From Pelagomonas calceolata (lineage: Eukaryota; Sar; Pelagophyceae; Pelagomonadales; Pelagomonadaceae): a stretch of DNA of 64,000 nt. Position 1 is the first letter of the stretch, and each line of letters opens with the position of its first letter. The stretch spans positions 3,224,001-3,288,000 of the forward strand of contig CAKKNE010000005.1 of the NCBI GenBank assembly GCA_918797485.1, given 5' to 3'. Below are positions 8,410 to 18,700 of the stretch, piece by piece. The notes below the pieces were generated by a model. That model saw only the letters and a program-made list of their open reading frames with translations, made no database searches and was not told the origin of the DNA. A program made the position numbers and the translations under genes.

Positions 8410-9707
8410 ATGACCGACGACGACGGCGACGACGACACGATGGAGGGCCGCCTGGCCCACATCTTGGAGAGTGATGCGATGGACACCGTAGATTTGTGGC
8501 TGACCATCGTCGCTTGTCTAGCGGCCATCGAGACGCTGTACGTCTGCGCGCTGGCAACATACAGGTATTCGAGGCGCATCTACCACCTGCCACTGCAGCG
8601 GTGGACGATCCGCGTTTTGTTGGTCGGGCCGGTCTATTCGGTACTGATGTGGGTGGCGCTGTGGTACCCGTCCCTGGATTTCTATCTGGCCGTGCCGCTG
8701 GGTTTTTATGAGTGTTACGCGTTTTTCGGCTTCTATGCGATGCTCGCGTGTTTTGCGGATGGCGAGGACAGATTGGCAACAGCATTAGGTTCCCTGAACC
8801 CGGGCCCGCCGACGGCCTACCTCTACCACCCTTTTGGTTTTAATTGGTGTTCTTGTAGATGCGACAACTACTCTCCCTTGTTTTGGGGCAACATACATTA
8901 TGCCGCTCTACCCCTCAAGTTCGGGAGCAGCCGCGAGTTATTAAGGTTCTTAAAGCGGGGCGTGGCCCAGGCCATGATCGTCAAGCCCTGCTCGTTACTA
9001 CTCATGCTGACGCTGGAATATCTAGGATATGAAGAATTGTGCAACGCGACGCGCTTGTTGAGCGTCGTCAGCTTCTGGTGCGTCGCGAATAGCATCACGC
9101 AGTTGTACCATGCCGTGTTGCCGCGGATCCGGGGCTTGGGGGGCGAACGACTTGTTGTTCTATTACTGGTCATGGTGTCGGTGCTCGCGATCCAGGACGT
9201 CGTCATCTCCATCTTCCTCATCCAGGAGGAGGCGATCACGGCGCCGACGGACGCGCTGCCGACGCGGCTGGTGGTCATACTGACGATTCTCGAGTTTACG
9301 GCCTTCTCGACGATTTTTTATCGGCTCCTCCCGCCGGAGAAGTTCCGGACCTTTGCAAGACGTAGTGGCGCGTCGCCCGAGCAGTCGCCGTCGCACCAGA
9401 GCATGTCCCTCATGAAATTCGTGGGCGTCGTCCTGGACCCGTCGACGACCGTGTGGAAATCAAAAAGTGAGTTACGTCAACCTGAAGCCATCGAGCAGAT
9501 GCAGTTACGGGGACGACGTCGCGGCGATGGCTTGGGGCGCCCGAAATTTGATTTCCACACAGGTCGACGATGTTCCGCATCAACCGGGGACGCTTCGTCT
9601 CCGCCTACGAGAGCGCCGCCTCGGACACGTTCGACGACCTGGCCCACCTCGGCGTGGCCGAGGCGAAGCAGGACGAGAGCAGCGCGCTCGTGCCCGAGAA
9701 GTGGTAA
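8410..9707 (+). CDS. TMEM184 / DUF300 (OST-alpha-like) membrane protein, one introner
   Basis: Exons 8410-9440 and 9563-9707 join in frame to 391 residues. Seven or so hydrophobic helices fill the first 330 residues (for example LWLTIVACLAAIETLYVCAL, LLVGPVYSVLMWVALWY, LVVLLLVMVSVLAIQDVVIS). The block FYECYAFFGFYAMLACF and the later IVKPCSLLLMLTLEYLGY are typical of TMEM184/organic-solute-transporter-alpha proteins, implicated in transport or trafficking. The cytosolic tail after the intron is MFRINRGRFVSAYESAASD and ends PEKW. Without splicing the frame runs into low-complexity sequence. The splice junction rejoins DPSTMFRINR exactly across a duplicated GTCGACGA target. Function in this organism is inferred from family only. 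Confidence 0.88.
9441..9562 (+). mobile_element. Introner element (intron of TMEM184-like gene)
   Basis: 122-bp intron. The target duplication GTCGACGA flanks it (9441-9448 and 9563-9570). The element's ends are inverted repeats: CCGTGTGGAAATCAAA on the left and, read inward from the right, CTGTGTGGAAATCAAA (15 of 16 match). An internal stem AAGCCATCG / CGATGGCTT lies between. The 5' GT is the first two bases of the left target copy; the 3' AG is the end of the right terminal repeat. Splicing restores the uninserted reading frame exactly. Confidence 0.88.
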
Positions 9708-9736
9708 GATTTGTATGGTTAAAACAACAACGTTCC

Positions 9737-11170
9737 TTAATCGAAAAAGTCGGCCGCGCCCCGGCGGCCGTTGCGTTTCGCGCGCTTCGGCTCCGGCGCG
9801 CCACCGGCGTCGCCGGGCGCCGCGTGGCCCGTGGCCTTGATGAAGCCCTGGATGCTCATCGGTCCGCCGCGGGTCTGAGCCGGCGCGGCCTCGCGCACGC
9901 GCCGCGTCGGTGCCGAGGCCGGCGGCTCGACGTAGGCCTTCGGCGGCTCGCCCGTGCGCGGCGGCGGCGCGCCCGGGCGGTCGGGCCTCGTCATCCACGC
10001 GGGGCGGTTGTCGACGCCGCGCCCCCGGCCCGAGGGCGCCGCGGCCGGCGGCGGCGCGGGCGGCGGCGCCACAGGCGCGGGCGTGGCGCCGCCGCTGGTC
10101 ATCCAGGCGGGCCGGTTGTCCACGCCGCGGCCGCGGCCCGCCGGCGCCGCAGGTGGCGTCGCCGAGAAGCCGCGGCGCTGCCGCGGCGGCGCCTCCGCCG
10201 GCGGCCCGACGCCGGCGCGGCGGGCGCGCTCCTGCGCCTGCGCCGGCGGTCCGACGCCGGCGCGGCGGCCGCGTTCCTGCGTCTCCGCCGGCGGCCGCGG
10301 CGCCGCCTTCGCGACGCGGTCGATGTAGGCGAGCTCCTGGACGGAGAACGCGGCGCCCGACCGGCCCTCGGAGCTCGGCCGCGGCGGCGCCGAGACGACC
10401 TCGACCTCGCGCGCGGGCGACGGCGACGGGTCGACGCGCCGCGAGGAGACGGAGGGCGACGGCGAGGGGTCGCGCCGCGCGGGCCGCGCGCCCGTGGGCC
10501 AGAGCTCGCAGCGCAGGCCGCGGCCGTCGAAGGTGCGGCCGTGCATGGCGACGCAGCACTTGCGCGCGGCGTCGACGGCCGTGAACGAGATCAATAAAGC
10601 GCCCGCGTCCGGGCCGCGCAGCACACACTCCGCGTCGAGGACGCGGCCGAAGCGCTGGCACTCGCGGCCGAACTCCGTCTCGATGGACGCGTCCCGTTCC
10701 GTCGTCTTTGTGGCGTCGAAGACGTTCGCGACGAGGGCCTTGGGGCAGTCCGCGGGCGCGCTGTAGTCGCCGGCCTGGACGACGTCCGTGGGCGGCAGCT
10801 CCTTGCCCCAGGCCTTGGCCGCCGCCGCGGCGAGCTCGCGCTGCGACCGCGGCGCCTCCTCCTTGGGCTTGGGCGCGCGCCGCGGCTGCGAGAACTGCGC
10901 CTCGCTCACGGAGATGGTGTAGCAGCCGAGGCCGCCCTGGTCGACGTCCATATCATCTAGCATAGCGACGGCGTCCGCGGCGACGTCGCGGTCGCGCTTG
11001 GCCTCGAAGACCACGAGCGCGTCGCCCTTCGGGACACCGCCCGCGTCTCTGTAAACCTTGATTTTTTTTATCTTGCCCGCCTTCTTGCAGATGTCCTCGA
11101 CCTGAATGTTGCCGATGCTCGTCGGCAGGCCCTGGATGTAGATGGCGGCGGGTTTGAGGCGGTCGTCCAT
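9737..11170 (-). CDS. HTATSF1: Tat-SF1/CUS2-like splicing factor with two RRMs
   Basis: 477 residues. RRM1 (about 8-95) contains AAIYIQGLPTSIGNIQVEDI and KGDALVVFEAKRD; the second, UHM-like RRM (about 145-235) contains KALVANVFDATKTT, GALLISFTAVDAARKCCVAM and GRTFDGRGLRCELWP. This pair is characteristic of Tat-SF1/CUS2, which binds SF3B1 and U2 snRNP and helps U2 reach the branch site. The tail is Pro/Arg-rich and holds two copies of GRGRGVDNRPAWMT, a motif seen in splicing factors, plus a basic C-terminus (PKRAKRNGRRG). Nuclear location is expected. Convergent with the TMEM184-like gene (29-bp gap) and divergent from the FG-GAP gene. A long opposite-strand frame is a GC-rich shadow. Confidence 0.85.
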   Translation of the reverse strand: MDDRLKPAAIYIQGLPTSIGNIQVEDICKKAGKIKKIKVYRDAGGVPKGDALVVFEAKRDRDVAADAVAMLDDMDVDQGGLGCYTISVSEAQFSQPRRAPKPKEEAPRSQRELAAAAAKAWGKELPPTDVVQAGDYSAPADCPKALVANVFDATKTTERDASIETEFGRECQRFGRVLDAECVLRGPDAGALLISFTAVDAARKCCVAMHGRTFDGRGLRCELWPTGARPARRDPSPSPSVSSRRVDPSPSPAREVEVVSAPPRPSSEGRSGAAFSVQELAYIDRVAKAAPRPPAETQERGRRAGVGPPAQAQERARRAGVGPPAEAPPRQRRGFSATPPAAPAGRGRGVDNRPAWMTSGGATPAPVAPPPAPPPAAAPSGRGRGVDNRPAWMTRPDRPGAPPPRTGEPPKAYVEPPASAPTRRVREAAPAQTRGGPMSIQGFIKATGHAAPGDAGGAPEPKRAKRNGRRGAADFFD

Positions 11171-11646
11171 GGTTTGCTGTGCAGCTCTCCGAGGAGCGCA
11201 AGGCAGCAGCGGGCAGCAGTAGTGCTGGACGGCTGGGCACGGCAGCTATTTGCACAAATGTGCCAGCACGCTGCAAGCAAAGCTCGTGAAATCGCGCGTG
11301 GGCCCGCGAAACCCGTTTTTTCTCCCGCCGGAGGCGGGCTTCTTCGCGCGAAACCGACTCGTCTGCAGCCGGGGGGATGTATCTATGCGTCGTCGTGTCA
11401 AAGTGATGCTCGATCCCCAACAACCAATCCCCAACAGCCAACAACCAACAACAGACGGAACACGGGACGACTCTGCTAACATGTTGCAGGTGGTTGCCCG
11501 TGTGAGTGAAGCGTGCGCAGCAAAACTGCACTAAACGACACCACCAATCCCTAAGCTGTGCACGCGAGAGGCTGCCCCAGTGCAGTCTGCTCCCTGTGAA
11601 AGGGCTGCCCCAGTGCAAGGTAGTTCTGCGACGCAAAGCTGCCAAA
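11171..11646. other. Divergent promoter region, splicing factor / FG-GAP gene
   Basis: 476 bp without a gene. No CTAG palindrome is found. There is a near-repeat of CCAACAACCAA-type sequence at 11417-11455 and a repeated GGCTGCCCCAGTGCA phrase at about 11570-11584 and 11603-11617 just before the FG-GAP start. No TATA box is evident. Confidence 0.35.
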
Positions 11647-14600
11647 ATGCAGCCCATGCTCCTCGCCTTCCTTCTGAGCATCGCCGCCGCCGATGCGCTA
11701 GGTGTGGAGGTGGGCGGCGGCGGCGGCAGCGGCGGCTACTCGCAGATTGCAAAGCTGATGGCAGATGACGCCGCGGCGGACGACAATCTCGGCTACTTCG
11801 TGGCGATCGACGGAGATTTCGTCGTCGCCGGGGCCAGGGAACATTACTGGGGCCTCAATCCCGAGAATGGCTCTGCGTATGTCTTCCGTACGACTGACGG
11901 CGGCCAAACGTATGGCCAGGTGGTCAAGCTGATGCCCTCCGACAGCGAAGGGGGCGACAAATTTGGCGAAATCGTCGGGATCGATGGGGACACCATCGTG
12001 GTCTCGGCCGGCTACAAGGACGGCGGCGACGAGTGCTACCAGTACGGCTATCAGGAAACAGGCGCAGATTGTGAACAAGGCGCAGTCTACATCTTCCGCA
12101 CGAGCAACGGCTGGGGCACGTACACAGAGACCAAGCTGACGGCAGCTGACGGCGCCGCCGAAGACAATTTCGGCCGCTCCGTGGCGATCGAAGGCAATAC
12201 GGTCGTGGTCGGGGCCCAAGGCGTGGACGACGCCGGCCTATCCTCGGGCGCGGTCTACGTCTTTACCACGAGCGATGGTTGGAACACCTACACGGAGAAC
12301 AAGCTGACGGCCTCAGACGCCGCGGAGTCCGATAACTTCGGCTGGTCGGTGGCAATCGCCGGCGGGGTTGTCGTCGTTGGCGCCTACGGCGTCAACACAC
12401 AAACGGGGGCGATCTACGTCTTCCGCACGAGCGACGGCTGGAACACGCACACAGAGATCAAGCTGACGGCCTCCGACGCCGCTTCAGGCGACCAATTCGG
12501 CCTCTCCGTGGCGATCGACGGCAACACCGTCGTGGTCGGGGCCCGCTTAGACGACGATGACGGCTCCGGCTCGGGCTCGGTCTACGTCTTCCTCACGAGC
12601 GACGGTGGCGCCTCGTACGACGAGGTGGCCAAGCTCAAGGCTCACAACGCCGCGGAGAATGACTACTTCGGCGGCTCCGTGGCGATCGACGGCGGCACGA
12701 TTGCGGTCGGAGCCTACCGCAAGGGAAGCAAGAAGGGTAGTTATGTGGGTGCGGCCTACATCTTCTCCAGCGACGACGGCACTCATTATGACCAGATCGC
12801 CAACCTAACGGCCGCCGACGCCGCGGCGAACGCAAATTTCGGTAGCTCCGTGGCCATCGCCGACGGGAAGGTCGTCGTTGGGGCCGCCGAGGACGACGAC
12901 GGCGGCACCGATTCAGGCGCGGTCTACATCTTCGCGACGCCGAGCCCATCACCGCTGCCGACGCCGTTGCCCACGCCGATACCAACCCCACTACCCTCGA
13001 CGGCCGCCCCGTCGCCGGCGCCGTCGCCGCTACCCTCGACGGCCGCCCCGTCGCCGGCGCCGTCGCCGCTACCCTCGACGGCCGCCCCGTCGCCGGCGCC
13101 GTCGCCGCTACCCTCGACGGCCGCCCCGTCGCCGGCGCCGTCGCGATTGCCGTCGCCGGCGCCCTCCGAGGCGCCCACGAGCGAGCCCTCGCCTTCTCCG
13201 ACGACGGCCGCGCCGAGCGTGGTGCCGACCTCTGGACCGGCCCCCCAGCCTACACCTAGACCGACGCCCGAGCCGTCGCCGAGGCCTACCCCCAGACCGA
13301 CGGCGGAACCCTCCGCCGCGCCCAGCCGCGTGCCGACGTCGCGGCCCACGGCCGTCCCGACCAATTATACGGCACCCGTCGAGGAAGAAACGCACGAGGA
13401 GCTGGCCGAGGACGGCGCGACGGCGGTGACCACCGCCGTCGTCGTGACGGTCGCGACGTCGACGGCCGCCGCCGTGGCGGGCGCCACGGGCGCCAGCGCC
13501 GGAGGGGCCGCCGCGGGCGCCGGCGGGGCCGCCGCCGCGGGCGGCGCCAGTGGCGGCGGCGCCGGGGCCGGCACGACGTCCGCGGGCGCCGCGGGCGAGC
13601 TCCTGAGCGTCATCGCCCAGGTCCAGTTCGTCGTCCTGACCGCCTCGCTGTCGGCGCCGCTCACGTCGGGCGTCCGCGTCCTCGGCAATTCGCTGCGCTG
13701 GTCGCTGTTCCAGGTAAACCTGCCGATCATCCCCCGGTTCGGGAAGCGCTTCGTCGAGGCGCCGGCGGAGCGCCGGCGCCTCGATGAGGCCGAGGACGCG
13801 GAGGCGCTCGAAGAAAACGAGGTCGAAGCGGAGGACGGCGTCGGCTCCTACCTCGCGGCGACGGGGCGGTCCGCGGAGGAGCTCTTCGTGCAGACGATCA
13901 TCGGCGGCCTCGTCTTCGCGATGCTGTACCTCGCGGTCCTCACGCTCCTGAACGACTGGTACGCGCGGCGCCACGACGGCGAGGAGCTGCCCGGGCACCT
14001 GCGGCCGCCGGCCCCGGAGATCGCGCTGTTCTTCGTCTATTCGACCGGCGCGCTCCAGACGTCGTTCTTCATCCTGGCGCTGCCGGACCCGACGGCCGTG
14101 TGGAAGACGCTGGCCGTCGTCCTCGCGCTCGTCATCCTGGGCATCGGCGCGCCGATCATGCTCCTAGTGCTCAACCCCGTCGAGGAGAACAAGCTGTGCT
14201 CGTGGCGCGCGCGGCAGCGCATCGTGCACATCGTCTCGCCGCGGACCCCCATGCTCCAGCAGTCCGGCGGGCACGGCGCGTTCTTCGAGAGCCCGCGCCG
14301 GCCGGCGCCGGGCGGCGCGCCGCCGGACCCCGAGCTGCCCGATGGGACGCTCTCGTCCGTGCGGCGCGACGTGCAGGCGTCGTCGACGCGGATGAGCGAC
14401 GACGGACGCGTGGTCTTCGTGCTCGCCGACCCGGAGGTGGCGACGTGGCGGGACCGGTGGCGGCGGATGTGGCGCGACCCGCAGCACACGCTCGGGGAGT
14501 GGCAGGGCGTGGACGGCGCCTACGCGTCGTGGCTCGTGGCGTCGTTCCCGATCGCCTTCGACCGCCTGACGCACGCCGTGTCGTTCCTGTTGTTCGAGTT

Positions 14601-15723
14601 CACCGTGGACAAGATTCTGGTGCTCGTGCTCATCGTGGCGCTAAGAGGTCAGGCGTCCAAGACGCAGGTGGCCCTGCTCCTCACTTTGATGGTCGTCCGG
14701 GGCCTCTTCATCTTCTTCTTCCTGCCCTTCAATTCCATGTTCGTGAACATCCGCGAGACCGTGGTCAACGCGCTCCGATGCGTCGCGCTCGCCGTGCCCC
14801 TCGTCGCGATGGCGGACCCCGAGTTGCTGTCGTTGAACAAGGCCTCGGAGATCGCCATCCTGCTGCACGTCATCGCGACGCTCCTCTCGTGCGCGCTGCA
14901 GCTGCTGGCGACGGCGGCGGCCAGCGTGGCGCTGTGGTGCGAGGAGGGCTCGGGCGCGCACGCGAAGGGCGGCGCCGCGGCGCGCCTGTCGTCCGCGGCC
15001 GCGGTCTGCGCCGCGGAGGCGATGCTCGAGCCGTTTTTGACGTACAAAACGGCGTTTCAGGACGCGCGGGACGCGGAGCCGCGACCGTCCGTACGAGAAG
15101 CGCACGACATAGCCCTCCATGCAGCATTTCCGGAAGTCGTCGGCACGGAGGGCGAGAGCCTCACCGAGGCGGCCATCGGGAGCTTCGTCGCCGCCATCGT
15201 GTGCGAGAAACTGCCCGAGAAGGACCCCGCGTTCCTCGCGCTCCCGCGCCCGGAGCTCGAGGAGTACGCGGCGTACGCCGTGTCCGTGGCCGTGGGCCGC
15301 GTCTTCGGGCGCGCGGTCAAGTACGTCGAGCGCGGCGGCGACATCGCCACGCTTGCGGGGCCAGGGGCGGCCGCGGGCGGCGACGAGCCGCCGCGCCTCG
15401 TGTACTACCACGACCCGATCCTCCAGCGGCTCTGGCGGCCCTTCACGATGACGGAGACGTCGCGCTCCTTCAAGAAACGGAAAGAGGAGCCGTCGCCACC
15501 CGCCGGGGCGGCCGACGAGGCGGCTGCCCACGCGTCGGTCGTCGCGGTGGACGCGACGAAGCCCGACGCCGACGACGCCGCACCGGCGGCGGCTCCGCCC
15601 GACGCCGGCGAGGTCGGGTGGTTTGGCCGCCTGCGCCGACGTCTCGCGGGCGACCCGGACGTCGTCGAGGTGAGCGTCGAGGGCTTCTCCGAGTCCGAGG
15701 ACGAAGTCGAGAACTTGTGGTGA
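11647..15723 (+). CDS. FG-GAP beta-propeller receptor with multi-pass membrane module
   Basis: 1,358 residues from ATG 11647, which begins a signal peptide (MQPMLLAFLLSIAAADAL). Upstream in-frame sequence is low-complexity and lacks a better start. Residues about 30-430 carry seven FG-GAP-type repeats of the form KLTASDAA..DNFG.SVAI.G..VVVGA, enough for one seven-bladed integrin-alpha-like propeller. A Pro/Ser/Thr stalk (about 431-580) includes four perfect copies of a 13-residue unit. Then come an Ala/Gly-rich stretch, at least six hydrophobic segments between about 650 and 1110 (VFAMLYLAVLTLL, ALVILGIGAPIMLLVL, ALRCVALAVPLVAM) and an acidic cytosolic tail. The membrane part resembles TRP-like channel modules only loosely. 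A surface adhesion or sensing role is inferred. Confidence 0.85.
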   Translation: MQPMLLAFLLSIAAADALGVEVGGGGGSGGYSQIAKLMADDAAADDNLGYFVAIDGDFVVAGAREHYWGLNPENGSAYVFRTTDGGQTYGQVVKLMPSDSEGGDKFGEIVGIDGDTIVVSAGYKDGGDECYQYGYQETGADCEQGAVYIFRTSNGWGTYTETKLTAADGAAEDNFGRSVAIEGNTVVVGAQGVDDAGLSSGAVYVFTTSDGWNTYTENKLTASDAAESDNFGWSVAIAGGVVVVGAYGVNTQTGAIYVFRTSDGWNTHTEIKLTASDAASGDQFGLSVAIDGNTVVVGARLDDDDGSGSGSVYVFLTSDGGASYDEVAKLKAHNAAENDYFGGSVAIDGGTIAVGAYRKGSKKGSYVGAAYIFSSDDGTHYDQIANLTAADAAANANFGSSVAIADGKVVVGAAEDDDGGTDSGAVYIFATPSPSPLPTPLPTPIPTPLPSTAAPSPAPSPLPSTAAPSPAPSPLPSTAAPSPAPSPLPSTAAPSPAPSRLPSPAPSEAPTSEPSPSPTTAAPSVVPTSGPAPQPTPRPTPEPSPRPTPRPTAEPSAAPSRVPTSRPTAVPTNYTAPVEEETHEELAEDGATAVTTAVVVTVATSTAAAVAGATGASAGGAAAGAGGAAAAGGASGGGAGAGTTSAGAAGELLSVIAQVQFVVLTASLSAPLTSGVRVLGNSLRWSLFQVNLPIIPRFGKRFVEAPAERRRLDEAEDAEALEENEVEAEDGVGSYLAATGRSAEELFVQTIIGGLVFAMLYLAVLTLLNDWYARRHDGEELPGHLRPPAPEIALFFVYSTGALQTSFFILALPDPTAVWKTLAVVLALVILGIGAPIMLLVLNPVEENKLCSWRARQRIVHIVSPRTPMLQQSGGHGAFFESPRRPAPGGAPPDPELPDGTLSSVRRDVQASSTRMSDDGRVVFVLADPEVATWRDRWRRMWRDPQHTLGEWQGVDGAYASWLVASFPIAFDRLTHAVSFLLFEFTVDKILVLVLIVALRGQASKTQVALLLTLMVVRGLFIFFFLPFNSMFVNIRETVVNALRCVALAVPLVAMADPELLSLNKASEIAILLHVIATLLSCALQLLATAAASVALWCEEGSGAHAKGGAAARLSSAAAVCAAEAMLEPFLTYKTAFQDARDAEPRPSVREAHDIALHAAFPEVVGTEGESLTEAAIGSFVAAIVCEKLPEKDPAFLALPRPELEEYAAYAVSVAVGRVFGRAVKYVERGGDIATLAGPGAAAGGDEPPRLVYYHDPILQRLWRPFTMTETSRSFKKRKEEPSPPAGAADEAAAHASVVAVDATKPDADDAAPAAAPPDAGEVGWFGRLRRRLAGDPDVVEVSVEGFSESEDEVENLW
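12991..13146 (+). repeat. Four tandem 39-bp units in the stalk of the FG-GAP protein
   Basis: Four perfect copies start at 12991, 13030, 13069 and 13108, each encoding LPSTAAPSPAPSP. The nucleotide identity shows recent unit duplication, so stalk length is likely to vary between strains. Confidence 0.9.
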
Positions 15724-15785
15724 GTGGCCACATTGTGTCGCCACAGTCGTCCGCCCGTCGCCCCCGATAAGTACAGTCTTAAGTC

Positions 15786-18700
15786 TTAGAACCCCGCGTT
15801 CCGCGCCCGCCCGCGCAGCGCGAGCAGCACGACGATGGCCGCCGAGTAGAGGAACATGTAGAAGAGCGACGGCGTGATCACGAGGGCCTTGCCGAAGACG
15901 CCCGCGGTGCACCGGTCCATCAGCGACGGCTTGGCCTTAGCTTTGGTCACGCTCTTGTGGAAGAACATGGCTGCCGACGGCACGGCCGTCAGCGAGAGGA
16001 AGACGAAGCTCATGACGACGCCGAGCCAGCGCTCGATCTCGTCGAAAGGTTTTTTCGCCGTGCCGATTCTGACTAATCCAACGACGATCGACGACGACAG
16101 CATGACCATCATGGTCAGGACCCACAATTTGGCGGTCGTGATTGCATTGATGGAGTCGAAGGACGCCCACCTGCTCGCATCCTTGGCCGCGAACAGAATC
16201 TTCCAGCTGTCCTGGGTGCCCTGGAAGATGGCTAATGTATGGAGCGGCGCCGTCACGAAGAACATCTGCTGAGCCCGCAATAAACCGAGTTTGTCGGGCG
16301 CCTGGTTGTTCTCGAGGGGCGCCCACGCCGCGATGTGCCCATATATGTAGTTCATGTGCACCTCGACCCAGAGCCCGCCGATCGTCAACGTCACCGCGTC
16401 GTACGTCAAAGCCGACGGGTCCGGCGCCATCGTCATGACGCAGGGGATCGCGAGCCAGAAGTAGGCCGTCTGGGACGAGAAGAAGTACGTGATGTTCTCG
16501 AACATGATGAGGTTGGCGCCGATGCGCGGATTGTTGAACGACGCGACGCTCATGAGGACCATATATATACCGTAACACACGAAGATCGGGTCGCTGATCA
16601 GACCGACCTGTGTGGAAATCAGTGAATCGGGTGCATTCAGATAATTCTTCACTAAGTCCTTTCTCGGCGAGAACGCGGCCGTGCTGACTGAATCGAGCAG
16701 TGGGAGACCACAAGGCCACGCCATCGAGCCGATTGCGTCGATGGCGTGGATGTCATGATTGAGTGGCGGACGCGCCGCGACAATTTGATTTATGCACTGA
16801 GACAGGCAGTCGGGCCCAGGCGGCACCACTGATCGTCCTTGTCGACACCCAGCGTCGCCCACATTTTTGATGAGTACTTCGTGCGGTGGCACTTATCTAA
16901 CCGCGTGGCTTGGAAGTAGATGACCGTGGCCATGATGGGCGCGACGACGAAAAACAAGACCAGCCACGGGTAGAGGTAGCGATGCAGGGGGAACCAGAAC
17001 GACGTCCAGGAGAGCTGCACCGCGCCCTTCGACCAGCGGAACACGGCGGCCACGTAGTCCGCCGTGCCCTTCCTCGCGCCTAATACTAATCTCTTGAACA
17101 GGTAGACGCCCTTCCGGCCGGCGACGATGGCCTCGTGCGACGACGCCGTGTCCTCGATCATCGTTTCTTCGTTAAATTTGTGCGCCAATGGCGTCGTGGC
17201 ATCCAACAATGGGTAGTTCCAGACGGCGTTCGTGCCGCAGCTCGTGATCGCGCCGACGCCCGTCCGCACGGTGTTGGCCATTCTAAATAAATACTCGTTC
17301 CTCATGTCAAAAAAGTCCTCGCGGATCGACAGACCCGTGAACGTCTGCGGGAGCTGCACGAACGCGACCTTGGGGTTGATCTCGAGCTCAGCTGACCACG
17401 GGTTGTTCGGATTCGTATATCTATAAAACTGGGGCACAATCGAATCCCAGAAGCCCTCGAGCGCCATGTGCCGACAGTCAAAAATCGCAAATAGTAAATG
17501 ACCGACCTGCTTCGCGTCGGCCGCGTCCCGCGAGTAGTCCCGCCGCTTCCTTACTCTCCTCATCGTCCGCGAGTAGTGGTGCAGGTACCCATTAACCACC
17601 GCGACGGCGTGGTTCATGCCTCCCGACTTCCCGCGGCACTCGCGGAGCGGCTCGACGACGTCGATCGGCAGCACGGCCTCGAAGTCCCGTTTTTTGGCTT
17701 CATGGATCGACGCCTTGCCCCTTTCTATAATGCGCGAGTCCCGCTTCTCTTCACTAAGACAGCAGAGCGTCTCCATACATCCGCTCGACCCTCTCCAGTG
17801 AAAGGCGGCGTCGGGCATGGCCGCGAGCAGTTCCGGCGTGCACTCCTTCAATTTAACATGTTTGACGCCGTCGATGGACGCGAAGCCCACGACGCGCGCG
17901 TGGCACCGCCGCGCTTCCGGGTACGTCAGCATTCTTTGAGATGTCTTGCAGATTAATGCACTGGAAGACGTCTCATCTTTCAAGCGCACGAACGTGTCCA
18001 CCCTGACACCCCGCACCTCCCTTACTTTAAATCCCGAGGCCCTCTTGATGTCCTCGGGGTTGGCCCGCGCCGAATAGCACATGACTACGGTCCTGAACAA
18101 GTCTCCCCGTTCCCCGGCGTCCGAGTAATAATGGACCTCGGCCGTGCGGAACTGCGTGAAGTCGAACCGCTTCGGCCACTTCGTCCGACCCTGCTCGTTA
18201 TACAACTCGTACCACGCGTCCCAGACCCTCCTACTGATAGCGGCGTCGTCCATGGGCGCGACGCCCGGCGAGAAGGGGTGCAGGCCCTTCTTCCTGGCCG
18301 TCTTCCAGTTCTTCGCCCAGGTTCTTAAACACCGCTCCGCGTCCTCGTTGCCCGCGAGGTCGCACATGCCGACCACTTTCACCTGCGGGTCGCTGTACCA
18401 GAAGCAGTGGTGGCCCAGCGCATTTAATAAATCGAAGCAGTAGAAGGCCAGCTCCAATTGCTGCGCGTCCTCGCGGGAAACGCCGTAGTCGCCGATCAGA
18501 CTCCTGAGCGAATCGTCCAGCAGCACCCCTGACTCTAATTCCTTATCTAAGGTGTCTACCGACGCATCCATGTCCTTCATCTTCTCGGCCATCTTCGCGA
18601 GGAAGCGCAAATCACCATGATCGACCACATTGGCAAACGCCGCCCAGAGAGCAAAGGCCCCAACCCGATGGCCCTCGTCCTGGAAGATGTCGATCATCTC

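Noticed and set aside
9467-10597. Long plus-strand frame (376 codons) opposite the splicing factor
   Set aside because: Arg/Ala-rich shadow of GC-rich coding sequence; the opposite strand has two RRMs.
14100-15912. Long frames on both strands overlapping the FG-GAP membrane module (14100-15770 and 14641-15912)
   Set aside because: Compositional shadows without domains; the real frame has continuous membrane helices.
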